Source: Plasmodium coatneyi (Eukaryota > Apicomplexa > Aconoidasida > Haemosporida > Plasmodiidae). Taken from it: a stretch of DNA of 64,000 nucleotides. The notes under the pieces were generated by a model. That model was not told where the DNA came from. It searched no databases and saw only the letters and a program-made list of their open reading frames with translations. The DNA lies in NCBI RefSeq assembly GCF_001680005.1, contig NC_033565.1, positions 1,159,501 through 1,223,500 on the forward strand, in the 5' to 3' direction. Made by a program: the position numbers and the translations under genes. Shown one piece after another: positions 32,075-44,100 of this stretch. Position 1 is the stretch's first letter, and each line of letters opens with the position of its first letter.

Positions 32075-34081
32075 ATGGAAAACTTTCGGGGTTTGAAGTT
32101 CGCCACGAAGGCGCCAAAAGGAAGCAGCGCCTACGGAAAGGAGGACGGAATCGAGGTGAAGTTCGACAGGAAGGAAGACGAAAACTTTGTGTACTCGTCG
32201 TACGAGCATGTAGAGACGCAAGTGCAGAAGAAGTCGAGCAGCAATAATGGTGGAACAGTTGGTGCGGGGGGACAGGTGACGTTCTCCTGCAAGAAGGTGA
32301 GCACGAACTACGAAATCAAGGTAGAGAAAATGAAGGAAAAAAAACTGGGGGTCCTATTAATTGGCATAGGAGGAAACAACGCCACCACGTTGTTAGGGGG
32401 AATCTGCGCAAACGCAAAAAAACTAACGTACACAAATAAGTACGACGTGAAGAAGGCCAACTATTTGGGTAGTGTATTTCTCTCCTCTAATGTAAGGCTA
32501 GGTTATGACGCGAAGAGTAGGGAACATTCCTACTGCCCGATACACAAGCTAATTGAGGTGTACAATCCTGAAAATATCACCTTCGGAGGATGGGACCTTA
32601 ACAACCTGAACTTAAAAGATTGTCTGGTGAGGAACAAAGTATTTGAACAGGACTTGGTGGAAAAAATAAAAGACGACATGAATTACGTTCCACTGAAAAG
32701 TGTGTACTTTAAGGGAAATTTCATTGCAGCTAATCAACAGAAGAGAGTGAACAATATTCTTGTGGGAAAGAATAAGCTAGAAGTTCTGGAAGAAGTGAGA
32801 AAACAAATTTGCTCCTTTAAGAAGACCAACAATTTAGACGAAGTAATTGTCCTATGGTCTGGGAACACTGAGAAGAATATTGCACACATTGAAGGGGTGA
32901 ATGATACATATGAAAATATTCTCTTAGCATGTAAGAATAATCACCCGTCTGTTTCCCCAAGTATTGTGTATGCCTTGGCGTCTGTTTTGGAAAACTGTCC
33001 CTTTATTAATAGCAGTCCCCAGAATACTCTCGTCAATGGTGTGGTACACCTTGCTCAGGAGAAGGGCATTTTCATCGTCGGCAATGACTTGAAGACGGGC
33101 CAAACGAAGATCAAGAACTTCCTCCTGGACTTTTACTTCGGCACTGGTAAGGCGGTGCTGCGTAGAGAGTAGCGCTATGCGATACTGCTTCGCGAAGATG
33201 CGTTCTGTCGGGCAACTCCCCCACCTGTAAACTGTGCCAACTTGTTCACTACCCCTTGCATTACCATTGCATTATTTCACCTTAGGCCTGAAGCCCAAGA
33301 GTATCGTCTCGTACAACCACCTCGGAAACAACGACGGAAAGAACCTCTCCTCTGACCTCCAATTTTACAGCAAGAAAATTTCCAAGAGTAATCTCATCTG
33401 TGATTACGTGAAGGCCAACGAGCATATGTATGCAGACGAAGAAGAGGAAGCAGCCCTGTCGAATAAGTTCACGAATCAGAGTGGAGACTACTGCAAGGGA
33501 GACAGTCTGCTGTCCACCTCCACGGATGTCTCAGACCTGCAAGCAGATTACGCATATGTAGACGCAATAGAAAACCAGAAGGTTAACAGCGAGATTGTTA
33601 TAAAGTACGTTCCCTACGTAGGAGATGATAAGAAAGCCATCGATGAGTATATCAGTGAAATATTTATGAACGGAAAAAATACCATTTCGTTGTACAATGT
33701 TTGCCAAGATTCTCTTCTAGCTTCTCCCATTTTAATTGATCTAATCCTATTGGTGGAATTGTCTCAGCGGGTTTACTTCAAGGGTGCGTCCCTAACTTCC
33801 TCTGGTATTGTCCCAACCCCGCAGTCGAAGATAAGCAACCCGATCAACGTTGGGGGGATTATCAACTGACTCACACCATTGTTAAGGAGAAATATCCTGA
33901 GTTTAAAAAAATGGAATGTGTTCTCTTCCTGTCCAGTCTTTTTTGTAAATCTCCTTTCAATTCAAGTGTGTACAAAACGAGACACTCCTTCTTTTCCCAG
34001 TTGGAAAGTCTCTGCAATTATGTGCGAGTTATTTGTGGCCTCCCCGTGGACGATCACCTGGACCTCCCCTACATGATCTGA
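32075..34081 (+). CDS. INO1: myo-inositol-1-phosphate synthase (two exons, apparent frameshift near C terminus)
   Basis: Converts glucose 6-phosphate to inositol 3-phosphate using NAD, the committed step of inositol synthesis for phosphatidylinositol and GPI anchors; cytosolic. Exon 1 is 32075-33146 (donor ACTG/GTAAGG); exon 2 starts at 33286 (CACCTTAG acceptor). Motifs: NAD loop LLIGIGGNNATTLLGG, GGWDLNNLNL, GNDLKTGQTKIKNFLLDF, and across the splice GLKPKSIVSYNHLGNNDGK. The open frame stops at 33869, just after a run of six G (33,850-33,856). In the next frame, 33866-34081 still encodes the conserved C terminus, including QLTHTIVKEKYPEF and VICGLPVDDHLDLPYMI. So about 70 residues are out of frame by one base. 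A miscounted G in the assembly is the simplest cause, a real mutation the alternative. Confidence 0.93.
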
Positions 34082-34608
34082 GGACCTGCTGTCATCTGAA
34101 ACGGATGCACATAAGTACATGATAAGGATGAGCGAAGCTCACGTTGCTTATTGCCTGACCAGCGTTTATACATATATACATATATTTATATATATTTATG
34201 TGTCCTCCCCGCAGTGCGCCCTTCATATTCCTTTTAAATCATTTTTTTATCAATATGTGTGTAACTTTGGAGGGATGCTCAAGGAAATCCCCCCTCCCAC
34301 GTTGTTCCATTTATTTACATTTTTTTACCTTTTTTATTATATATATATTTTTTCCTTTTCACCTCGTCGCGAACCCTGCCCACCTCTCCTGCCGCACTTT
34401 GCAACGTTTCCCCATTTATGATAGTTTCACGAAATGACGTTCGAATGGCGAAAAGGTGGAGAGGTGTGGATTTTTAGAGGACAAAAAAAAAAAAAAAAAA
34501 AAAAAATGAACATATCCACAAAACTGCTCACAAGACCAAGTTGAAAAGCTAGTAAGAAGGATGTTACGTATTTTATGCGGTGTGCTGCCCCCACGACGAG
34601 CCTTTTGT
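34082..34608. other. convergent intergenic region
   Basis: 3' flanks of the inositol synthase and Cgi121 genes. It holds a TATATACATATATTTATATA stretch near 34,168-34,198, T-rich tracts at 34,310-34,350 and an A(24) run at 34,483-34,506. No coding signal. Confidence 0.55.
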
Positions 34609-35502
34609 TCACCCTAAGTTAAGCTTCTTCGAGGCGATGGTGTGATAGATGAAGCGCTCGAGATTTGCCACTTCCCCTGTGCACTTGAAGTTCTGCATAA
34701 TTTGTTTCTCGTCGTGTAGGAAGCGGATGTCGTCCACGCTGGTCTGCTGACCGCATATCAGGTCCGTGAAGGAGTGCACCTGCGTGGGGGAAGTGATAAA
34801 ACGATGGGGTAATGGGGGGGATAAGACTCCATGCGACGCGCTCCTAAGTGCGCAGAGTAGGTCTCACCTCATCCTGTGGAATGTTGACACCAACGTAAAT
34901 GACCGAAGAGGAGGACTCCCGCATTTGGTACTGCTTGAGGCATTCGTTGATCTGGGGGGGGCAATGGCATAAACAGACAAGCGGTAAATGACGGTGCGAT
35001 GAATGGTGGTTGGATGACTAAGTGCTGGTGGGGTGCCACCCTAACTCACATTTTCGTGAGCAGATAGGAAGAAGAAAACCTCCAGCACGATATTTCTCGT
35101 GACCCTTTTTTTTGTTAAGACGTTGTGATACGCTCTGTAGAGGCTGTGCAGGATGTGGTTGTCACTGAAAATCTGAATGGGGGGGAAGTGAAAAAGGAAA
35201 GTTGAGGAGGGGAAAATGTTCGGTTAGGTTTATCCCAATGGTGGTTTCCCATCAGAGGGTATTGTTTTGGTGGGGGCACAACTCTTCCAATAGTACACCT
35301 GCTCTGAGGTGCTTGCCCCTGTGGCAGCTTTTTTACTCACCAGTTGGCCATCTAACAGGAGAAAGAAGCGGCGCAAGTCAGGGTCTCCAGCCTGCGTTTT
35401 CTCATTGTACACCTTTAGAAGCTCCTTCGCGTTGGTGACATTTTTAAACACTTCAATGGTTACACTAACAGTTTCGTCTGCGATGTGCAGTTCCCTCTGC
35501 AT
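34609..35502 (-). CDS. CGI121: Cgi121/TPRKB, KEOPS complex subunit (four exons)
   Basis: Cgi121 binds the Bud32/PRPK kinase and tRNA in the KEOPS complex, which makes the universal t6A base of ANN-decoding tRNAs. Exons: 35502-35341, 35172-35050, 34951-34868, 34779-34609, all phase 0, giving 179 residues, close to the usual 170-190. Seen in order: an N-terminal beta-strand region with NAKELLKVYN; exon 2 with HSLYRAYHNVLTKKRVTRNI and LEVFFFLSAHEN; exon 3 INECLKQYQMRESSSSVIYV, matching the family's IxEALKxFGI...TxxVLVV; exon 4 with DEKQIMQNFKCTGEVANLE and the final helix ERFIYHTIASKKLNLG. Introns use GTGAGT/GTGAGA donors. Confidence 0.88.
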
Positions 35503-37222
35503 TTTTCCCCCGATTTGCGTCTCTGCGTCGTTGCGCTTTATGCGTTTGTTTGTTTTGCTTTATGCTGCTTCCTTTTTTCGCTTCCGTTATTTGTTACTTT
35601 ATTTGTTACCTTTATTTGTTGCCTTTTTTTACTACTTTTTTTTTTCCTTTTTTTTGTTCGTTCCTCCAAGTGGGCCAACTTAGCACACAAGATGAAGCGC
35701 CCTTACCGAGGAAGCACCGTCGAGTGCGTGATTCTTCCCTGGGTAAATGCCCATAGAATGAATATACAACGCACAAGTGCACCCGTGTCGAAGGGAGAAG
35801 TTTTTTAGTAAGTCCAAATGGGAAAAGTATATTCCACTTTGGAAGCACTCCACTAGCGTGACAGCAAAAAAAAAATGGTAGAAAAAGGTAGAAAAAATGA
35901 GTCCTATTATACTTCCGTCCAAAAAAAAGGGAACCACACTGCCCTCTTAAAAAGGAAAATGTCAAAAGGAGGGGAGCGAGACAAAGAGTGGGCACAAAAA
36001 AATGGGTGCCTTCTTTTTCCACTCTGCTTTGGAACCGATGTAGTCTTTTCTCAAGATTATATGCCCCCCCCCCCCAAAGGGTGTGTGTATCTCACCTTTT
36101 GTATATAGGAAAGGAACGAGGTAGTTGTAGCAAGTTCACACTTAAGTGTCTCCTCTGTTTTGTTAAGCCTCTTTCAATCTGTGTTATCTCGCTCTAACAA
36201 TGCTGCTTGTGAGGATGCATCCCCACCTGTTGAGGCAAAGGTGGGAAGCGTGTCAATACGCATGTGTCTGTACGCACATAGAGTCGTCCTTCCACCCCCC
36301 TACAACCGCGCATCTGTAGAGGAAAAAAACAGTGCAGTCCCTTCCTAGGTAATAGGAAATAGTAACGTAATCTGCGCACATGCTTACCACATATGGTAGG
36401 TGCAATAGAAAAAAAGGAGGTAGTCATTGCTGGTTGTGCTCTTTTTAAGGACCTCTAACATGTTGAGAAATTTTGGTGGGGAAAGGTACGTGCACTGATT
36501 GCACGATGGACAAAGAAAGTCACAGGAGGATTAACTCCTCCTACCCTCCCCATAAAAAAAGCACCCATGTCACCAACATGGGAAGGGGTTCCTGCTAGTG
36601 GTGGAATTGTTTTCTTTGAATAGGCGCATAAATCGAAAATGATAATTGGGCCTTCCAAAAAATATATTATTCAAAAACACTACGTGCGAGGCGGGGAGAA
36701 TATCACATGGTTGCTACTACGTGGTGACAGAACGGAGGAGGATTAAAAGGAAGAGAGTTTCCAAAGCACTTGAGTGCACGTAAAATGGCTATTTTTTTTT
36801 TTTTTTTTTTTCTTTCCATTCCTCTTCTGTATAATTTGGCAGAAAAGTTTTGTCCATATTTAGACAAATTTTTTGAGGTCCTATTTTTTTAACGCATGTT
36901 TGGCTAAACGACGACCATTCTTCTGTTCCGCATGCACAGTTGAATTGTCAACATGGTCACTGCTGTGCGTGCACACACTATGGGACATGGTGAAGAGGAA
37001 AAAAAAAAAAAAAAAAAAAATGCCACATGTTGTCTCACCAGTTATGCCTTCACCTATGTTAAAACACTTTTGCGATCGTTTTAAACACGATAGGGTGTAC
37101 AGAATGCACTTTTTTTTTTTTTTTTTAGTTCACTCGGGGGAGCAAAACGGCATAACCGCGGAACCTGTGGTAATGTATTAACGAAGCAGTTATGAAATTC
37201 CCCCAGCACAGATAATACCCAC
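35503..37222. other. divergent intergenic region (1.7 kb)
   Basis: Should contain the promoters of Cgi121 (minus) and of the membrane-protein gene at 37,223 (plus). T-tracts at 35,636-35,660 and 36,790-36,810; A-tract at 36,998-37,021; a C(11) run at 36,065-36,075. No exon with family motif is seen. Confidence 0.55.
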
Positions 37223-37810
37223 ATGGGAAGATACAACACGAAGAGAACAGAGATGAAAAAAATTGCCTCTTTTTTTTCCCCCCTTTGTCTTTTTATCCTC
37301 CTCGCCTACTTAAACAATGTGAAATTGGCAGGATGTGTTAGTAGGGCCATCAGAAGGGGCGCTGGGAAAAATGCAAGGACAGCTGAATGGAAACATAGCA
37401 TGGAACCCCTGGACGGGCAGCAACAATCGAAGCAATCGCTACCATCGGAACAATCCCAAGAAACGCCACAAACGAAGCAGCCTCAAGTGACTGATGGGAA
37501 CACCAGCGAGGGAGCAAAGAAGGACATGACTGAAGAAGATGCACAGAACAAAAAGGGGATCTACTCCTTCATGTCACTCAAGTTCATACCCTACCTGGTG
37601 TACGCACTAGCCAACCCGGGGGCTAATCAAAACCCCACTCCAGTGGAAGAGAAGCACATTTTCAATTTTGAAAAAAGTCCAACAGTCAGATATATGCTCA
37701 TGGCTCAGGAGCGCCGTGATAACTTCATGTATATGTTTTTTCTCGTCGTATCTTTTGTAGTAGTCATTTTAATAGCAATTTTTATTTTCAAATTTTTCTT
37801 CAACCTTTGA
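37223..37810 (+). CDS. small secretory-pathway membrane protein, unknown function
   Basis: Single exon, 195 residues. It has an N-terminal hydrophobic signal (IASFFSPLCLFILLAYLNNV), a Gln/Ser/Lys-rich hydrophilic middle (SKQSLPSEQSQETPQTKQP), a short conserved-looking segment (FMSLKFIPYLVYALANP) and a C-terminal transmembrane segment (FLVVSFVVVILIAIFIFKFF) with almost nothing after it. The second Met at 37,253 (MKKIASFF) gives a more typical signal peptide start. Layout suggests a type I or tail-type anchored protein of the secretory pathway. From memory, the syntenic position in P. falciparum holds a small signal-plus-TM apical (rhoptry neck) protein; that link is unverified and no apical motif is visible. 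Confidence 0.7.
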   Translation: MGRYNTKRTEMKKIASFFSPLCLFILLAYLNNVKLAGCVSRAIRRGAGKNARTAEWKHSMEPLDGQQQSKQSLPSEQSQETPQTKQPQVTDGNTSEGAKKDMTEEDAQNKKGIYSFMSLKFIPYLVYALANPGANQNPTPVEEKHIFNFEKSPTVRYMLMAQERRDNFMYMFFLVVSFVVVILIAIFIFKFFFNL

Positions 37811-38153
37811 AATGGTAATGTTTTTAGTGATCACACTGGGGCGGGTAAGAGGTGGCCCCTTAGATGGACGTATATACAACACAGTACGCGCCATCATAAA
37901 GGTCACTCCCTCCTGAAAAAATTATCACCCCAGGGGGGGATTTCCCCTAAATGTTGTTCAGGAAAAAATTAATTAAATTGTGGCTAGTTACATTTTGTAA
38001 AAAAAAAAAAAAAAAATTAAAAATAATAAAAAATAAAATAAGTAAAAATATTTGTGCATAATACATATGTACATCTAGCGGTGAACACTCTGTGTGCCTA
38101 ATCGTGTGAAGTGGTGCAATTGCTATAGATCCTTGGTGCTATTCTCACACGGT
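37811..38153. other. convergent intergenic region
   Basis: Short 3' flanks of the membrane-protein gene and the giant gene. It contains an A(18) tract and ATTAAAAATAATAAAAAAT at 38,000-38,040. Nothing else seen. Confidence 0.5.
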
Positions 38154-41100
38154 TTACTTGGAGCTCTTGTCGTTCTTGCCACCCCCGCTGTTCTTGTTCC
38201 CCTTGCCCGCACCCTTACTCTTATTGCCTTTCCCCTTTCCGCTACTGCCCTTAGCATTGCTGGACGGCCCACTTCCCTTGGGCGTTTGTTCCTCATTTGT
38301 GTTTTTCTGTGGGGCTGCGTCGACGCTCTTCTTGGGTGTATTCGATTCGGTGCCACTATTACTATTGCCGGACAGAGCCATTTTATTATCCTTAATTTTT
38401 ATCGACGTGTCATCAAGGGGTAGGTGGTGCAAACCGCTGCTGTTTGGAGGAGCACTTGCCCCGTCACCTGGGCCCATTTCTAACCCCCCTTTGGTGGGAA
38501 ATTCTGCTGTATATGGATCACCACTATTATAAGAGTTGTTCTTGTTAGCAGATTTGTTGCTACCGCGTCCTTCATCCGTGCGGGCACGGTTAGTAAAGCG
38601 AAGAAATGGTAGTCCTCCCCAAATGGTGCTTCCACTTCCAGCGGCACTACTGTGCTGCTCCTCTGACGGCATCGCACCCTTTCGCCCACTCGACTTCACC
38701 TGTGCATTATTCATATAGGCGGCCAAGCTATTGAAGCCAAAGTTCATGTTGGATCTTTGCGTGTGGGGGTTGCTACTGTTGCTTATGTCTTTAAAACTGG
38801 GAGAACTTTTCTTCTGCGTTGCCCCGTTGCTCAATTTCAGGTGTTCGTGTTTCATTTCGTTGCTACTGCTTTTACTTTGGGGGGCATTTGGGTAGCTTGC
38901 CAAGTGGTCCTGCGTAGTACTGCTAACGCTTTGCTTTTCTCCATCCGTGTGCTTTTTCGTATTGCCTTGCTTCTTCCTGCTGGCGTTTCGATTCCGTATT
39001 TCTGCCTCCACGGAAGAGCTAGCCCCTCCTCCTCTGCCTTTGCCAAACTGGGCATTATTATTGCTGCCCTTACTCTCTTTATGGTGTCCAATGGCGGTGC
39101 TGCTACTGATTCCTTCCTGGTCTGCCTTCTGCTTCATCAGGCTGTAAATTAAATTCTGTTGCCTCTCGTCGAAGTCTTTAAATTTGTTGGCCAGCTCTAC
39201 ATTGGCATAGGTTTTGTTGAAATAGGTGGAACCCAGGGGGTTGCTAAACTGCATTCCCAGGTTGTTACCGCTTGCACTACTGCTTATGTTGCCGCTGTTT
39301 ATAGATGTTCCCTCTCTAAACATGCTCTTCACTTCTGCGTAGGTGTGTGGGGCCTTTCCATTTGGCACATCCGTATTGGGGCTTCTCACGCAGTTTGGGT
39401 TTATTATGTCATATCCGTTGTTTAAGAAAAGCATGTGCTTATTGCGCTCTTCTGCAGAGTGCATGTTCATCAGGTCGCTTGGTGGTATAATATTGGCTTT
39501 GCTCCTCTGGTTGTTTCCGCTGTTGCTGGGCTCTTCCTTCCCCTCCTCGAGGTTGAAAAAGGAGTTTGGGTGGCCATACTTCCTCAAAAAGACAGAGTTG
39601 TTCATCTTGGCGTCATATATGTTGCTGTAGCTGTTCGAGGGGTGCAGATGCACGTGGCCTCTCCCACTTGCACCGCTAATATTTCCACCGCTGATGTGGC
39701 TGCTGCTACGAGGATCGACCGACTTGCCTGTGCCCTCCACCCCGAGCAGGCTATATTTGTTCGGCACGTTCCTCCTGATGCCATTCTGCATGCCCATCAT
39801 CATCCCATGGTTGTTACCTTCCGGGAAAAAGGCGTCCGCCACCATGTGACTTCCACTGCCTGCACTATTTATGTTCATTTGTTTAAAGAGGTCCTTGTTA
39901 TTTAGATCCGCCATCATATTTACGATGTTGGACTCGCTCATGCTTTTGGTAGGTTCGCCTCCTCCGCAGGGGAAATTATTCTTCAGTGCATTCTGGTACT
40001 TCATATTAGGTAGGTGCTGACCCCCGTGGTTGTTTTCGTTCAGGTAGTGCCCAATGGGGAGATCGCCCCTCATCGATCCAACATTCCCCAGCCTCTTAAA
40101 TAGCAACGCGTTGGGGGTGCTGCTATTCAGGAGGTCCATATCATGTGGGCCTTTTTCCATGCGATTCAAATTGTTGTTATTGTAGGAGGGGGACGAGGTG
40201 GATGGTGGGGGAGGGACAAGTTCATTCATATAGTTCGTGACGGAATTATTGCTATTCATTCGAAAGTCCTGAGCTAGTCGTTTACTTTCCACTTGATTCC
40301 CTCTCGGTATTGTGTTGTTAAGCATGGCATCCTTGTATTCCTGTGGCATCTTCGCGTTGCTGTTTTTAGTCATCATATTGTTGTTGTGGTGAATGAAGTT
40401 TTCCGTTACGTTGGCAAATAATGCTCTATACTTCATTTCTAGGTTTTCGTTCATGTAGGCATTTTCCTCCATCAGGGGGGCACTCAGCTGATTAGCACTC
40501 CTATTTGTGCGCTCGCTGTGGTATATAGCGGCGTCCTTTATGGCTACCTGTTCTTCCTTTTCTTCGTTTGTTCTACTCATATTACTTTTGCAGAAGATCT
40601 CCCCGATGGATTTTCCAAAGCTTTGTGGGTAAGCATTCACGTTTGTGCTGGGTGCATTGTTTCCGTCCAACTGGTACGTACCCGCATCATCAGCCTGTTC
40701 ATCCGCATGGTCCTTTCCACTGTGGTTATCGCCACCGCTGAGGTTTCCGTCCTTTTTCTTCTTCTTCTTTTCACGGGCCTTCTGCTTCTTCCTGTCGTAA
40801 CTGTCCAAGTCATCCTCGCGATCCGCTTCAGACAGAACGTTAGGGGGTTCCATGTTCCGTTCCTCCGTTTGACCCAACGCATTGCTCAAAATACTTTCAT
40901 AAAAGCTGTTCATTTTTTTAATATTCTCATTTTCCTCATTATTGCTACTGTCCTTCATTCGCAAGATGTGTTTCTGTTCGAGGATTTTTTTCTTCTTCTT
41001 GTCCTGCTCCTTTTCGAATTCCTCCTTATCATTTTTGTTGTTTATAAAATGCTGTATGGATGTTTTGAAGTCATCCAGGAAGGACATGCTCGTTGCTTTT

Positions 41101-44100
41101 CCGCTTTGGCCACTTCGTGCGTGTGGCTTCCCAACAACGCTGCTCAGGTTGCTCATACTGCTTATGCTGCTTGTGTAATTGGGGGGAGGTACAAGGAGGG
41201 GATGTTCATTTTCGCCTTTCTTTTGCGTGATCTTCTTTTCCATGTCGTGATAAGTGTTCAACACTCTGCTGTTGGTACCACCGCTATAGAAGTGGTCGAA
41301 ATGGTCAGCGTCGTAGTTTCCTCTATTCAAGTTCGTGCTGAGGTTTATTTCTTTCAAATTCTTTTCATTCGATGGGGCCTTGGCCAAATGGTTAATCGTT
41401 TCCTCGTGGCAGCAACTGCAGTTGATGTGGGTGTGACTACATGCTCCATGACTGCCGCTGTGTCCAGTGCCCTTCCCCGGGGCCGCCAACTGGTTGGTCT
41501 GGAGATGTAGGAGACTCAAATTGTTCGTGCTGAAGGAGTTACTTTTGTAATTTCCGACCCCATAGAGATGACCATTCCCATATTTGCTCTTCACTTGCAT
41601 CGCGTTGATGTCATTGTAGGAGCTGTTTTTCAGAATCTTTCCTTTATCGATAGGGGGGCTGCTTCCTCCTCCGGGGACGCCGCCCAGGTTGTTCACTGGC
41701 ACTCTACCATCGAGGTTCATTTGATCATCCATTCCGATCCTTCCGTCTATGCCGCTTCTACTTTCCACCTCCGCACTGTAATTGATCTTTCCATACAGGT
41801 CGTGAAATTTGTTCAAATTGGTGGCATTGCTGTTGTTGCTGGTGTAGGGATTGGTTCCCGCCACCGGTGCACCTTTTACGTGGTCGTGCATACCTGGGTA
41901 GGCCATGCCGGGGAAGTGACCCACCTCCTTCAGAATTTTCTGCTCGTGCAGGTTGCCTCTTCTCTCCTGGTTGAAGTTCATGTAACTGGCGCTGCCTCCG
42001 TGGGGGAATTCCCTCCTGTGGGTACGCGGGTCGTGCAGGTCCATTCCGCCGGTGAAAGATCCGCTGAAGGGACCATCCAGTGGGCTAACTTCACTAACCC
42101 CGCTAAGGCCTCCCCCCATGGTGACTGCTCCCTTTTCGAGGCGAAACTGCTCCGGACCAACGAAACCATAATCAGGCGTTCCACTATTACCCGCATTGTC
42201 ACCAAATCGTATAGAAGGTTGGCGTCTCTCCTTATTGTTCACAATCTCCCTACTTCGATTTAGCATCCTGAGCATTTTCTCATAAATTTCATTGCGCCTA
42301 ATCATAACGTATTCATTGATGAGGTATTTCTGAAGGACCTTATCGATTAGGATGATCAGAAAGTTGTAGATCGTTTTCTTCCTTTCGTAGACATCAAACA
42401 TACGAGATCTGTCTTTATACAAAATGTACACAAAGTTTTGTTCCTTTATATTTTCCTTTATCAGATTATTGGCGTCATTTCTAATGGCTTCAAATGCACT
42501 TTGTCCCTGAATGAACTTTTCCTTTAACCTCTTTATGTTTACATTGCTTAGAATATTTTTCAACAATAGGTATTCAAAAATTTTATCGATGGAAATGTTA
42601 ATAAAAAATTCAATGTTCGTTGTGGTGTCGTCTTGCTTCAGGTTTTCTTTAAACTGCGGGAGGATCATATCGTTTTCATATACGAGCAATTTTATTACCA
42701 TGCTTAGACCGTACAACTGAAAGGCGTTCAATAAGAGGAGCGTAAAATTGGCTAACGTGGCATCTGCAAACTTTCGATTTATTTCTTCATCTCTTTTTGT
42801 TTCCTTTATATATTTTATTTCTTTTTTTTTTTTTTTTATTTCGATCATTTCCTTTTCGTAGTTCTCCTGACATTTGTTCGTTTCCATTTTTATCCGTTCG
42901 ATTTCCTTGATGAAGTTGTTGTACCCGTTTTCTTCGTCATCCTCCTCCTCCCCCACGTGGTTAAGATCTATGTGCTCTGCACGGCGCATTAACTCCATCT
43001 GGTGCATGCGTTCCACTTCGTACCCCCTGGCATCCCGTCCTTTAATGTCATACTTTCCTTCCTCGCCGGTGGGTACCAATTCTCGGCCAACTCTTCCTAC
43101 GCCTTCCACACCTATATCTTCTACACCTCCCTTCCTGTAGCCGCCACTTCCCCCGTACGACCCTTGATGATTACCACCTCCATGGTTAAACATGTTCCTA
43201 CTTTCACCAAAGCTAAAGAACGCCGTTTTGTTTTCTCTCTGACTTTTTTCCCCATCTGCCGCTTCCACAAATGGGATGGCTCCTCGTTGGTGTGCGTAAC
43301 CCTTGTTCAATAAACCGCTTGGAGGCATATTGCTACAGAACCCTGGTAAATGACTGTTCTGGCGAAGCTCATACTGGCCATTGCTGTTGCCGCTCTCCTT
43401 ACCCATGAGCATCATTTGCTGCGCTTCCCGGGCGGCTTCTTCGTCTAGACCTTTCATCACTTCGAATTTTCCCTTCAGCGGGTCACCTGTACTGAGCAGG
43501 TAGGCACTGTGTTGACTGTGCTGATCCAAGGGGAGGTGGCCACTACTGCCAACCAATCTATTGTAGTTGCTTTTTTTTAAAAGTTCGTTGGCTAGTTTGC
43601 TTTCCTCATCGAAGGGAGAAATGCCATCATATCTGGCGCCCCGCTCTCCCTCCATGCGTAGCATGTATTCCAAGTTTGCCAAGTGATCTCTGTTCTCGTT
43701 TCGGCACCTTTGCAGGGTGGGCAGGTTGGCCAAGCTACCTACATTCTGTGCTCCCTGCATGTTTGACAAATGGTGCAAATTTTCCATTCCTTCCCCGTTT
43801 GGCTTTCCTCCAAGAGCTTGCATGCGGGCCATGGTGTCGAAGGGACCAAAGTTGTCGAACGGCTCGAAGTTGCCCATATAGGGGTTTCCCTTCCGTCCCT
43901 CCAGGTAGTGCTCCTTCCTGAGTCGGGCATCCAGGTCGATGTGTGCATGGTCCTCGATGATGCCGAAGCTCCTACTGATGCCTTGATTTTTCTGAGTGAT
44001 CTCTTCGTTTCTGCTAATCTGGTCGTGACGGTCGGTGTGCACATAATAGGGTAGTTCGCCCCTCTCCCGGTAGTACGCAGCGTCATGGATCCGTTGATCT

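Noticed and set aside
40518..41510. 330-residue hydrophobic plus-strand frame
   Set aside because: Antisense shadow of hydrophilic coding sequence in the giant gene; the minus frame is continuous over 14 kb.
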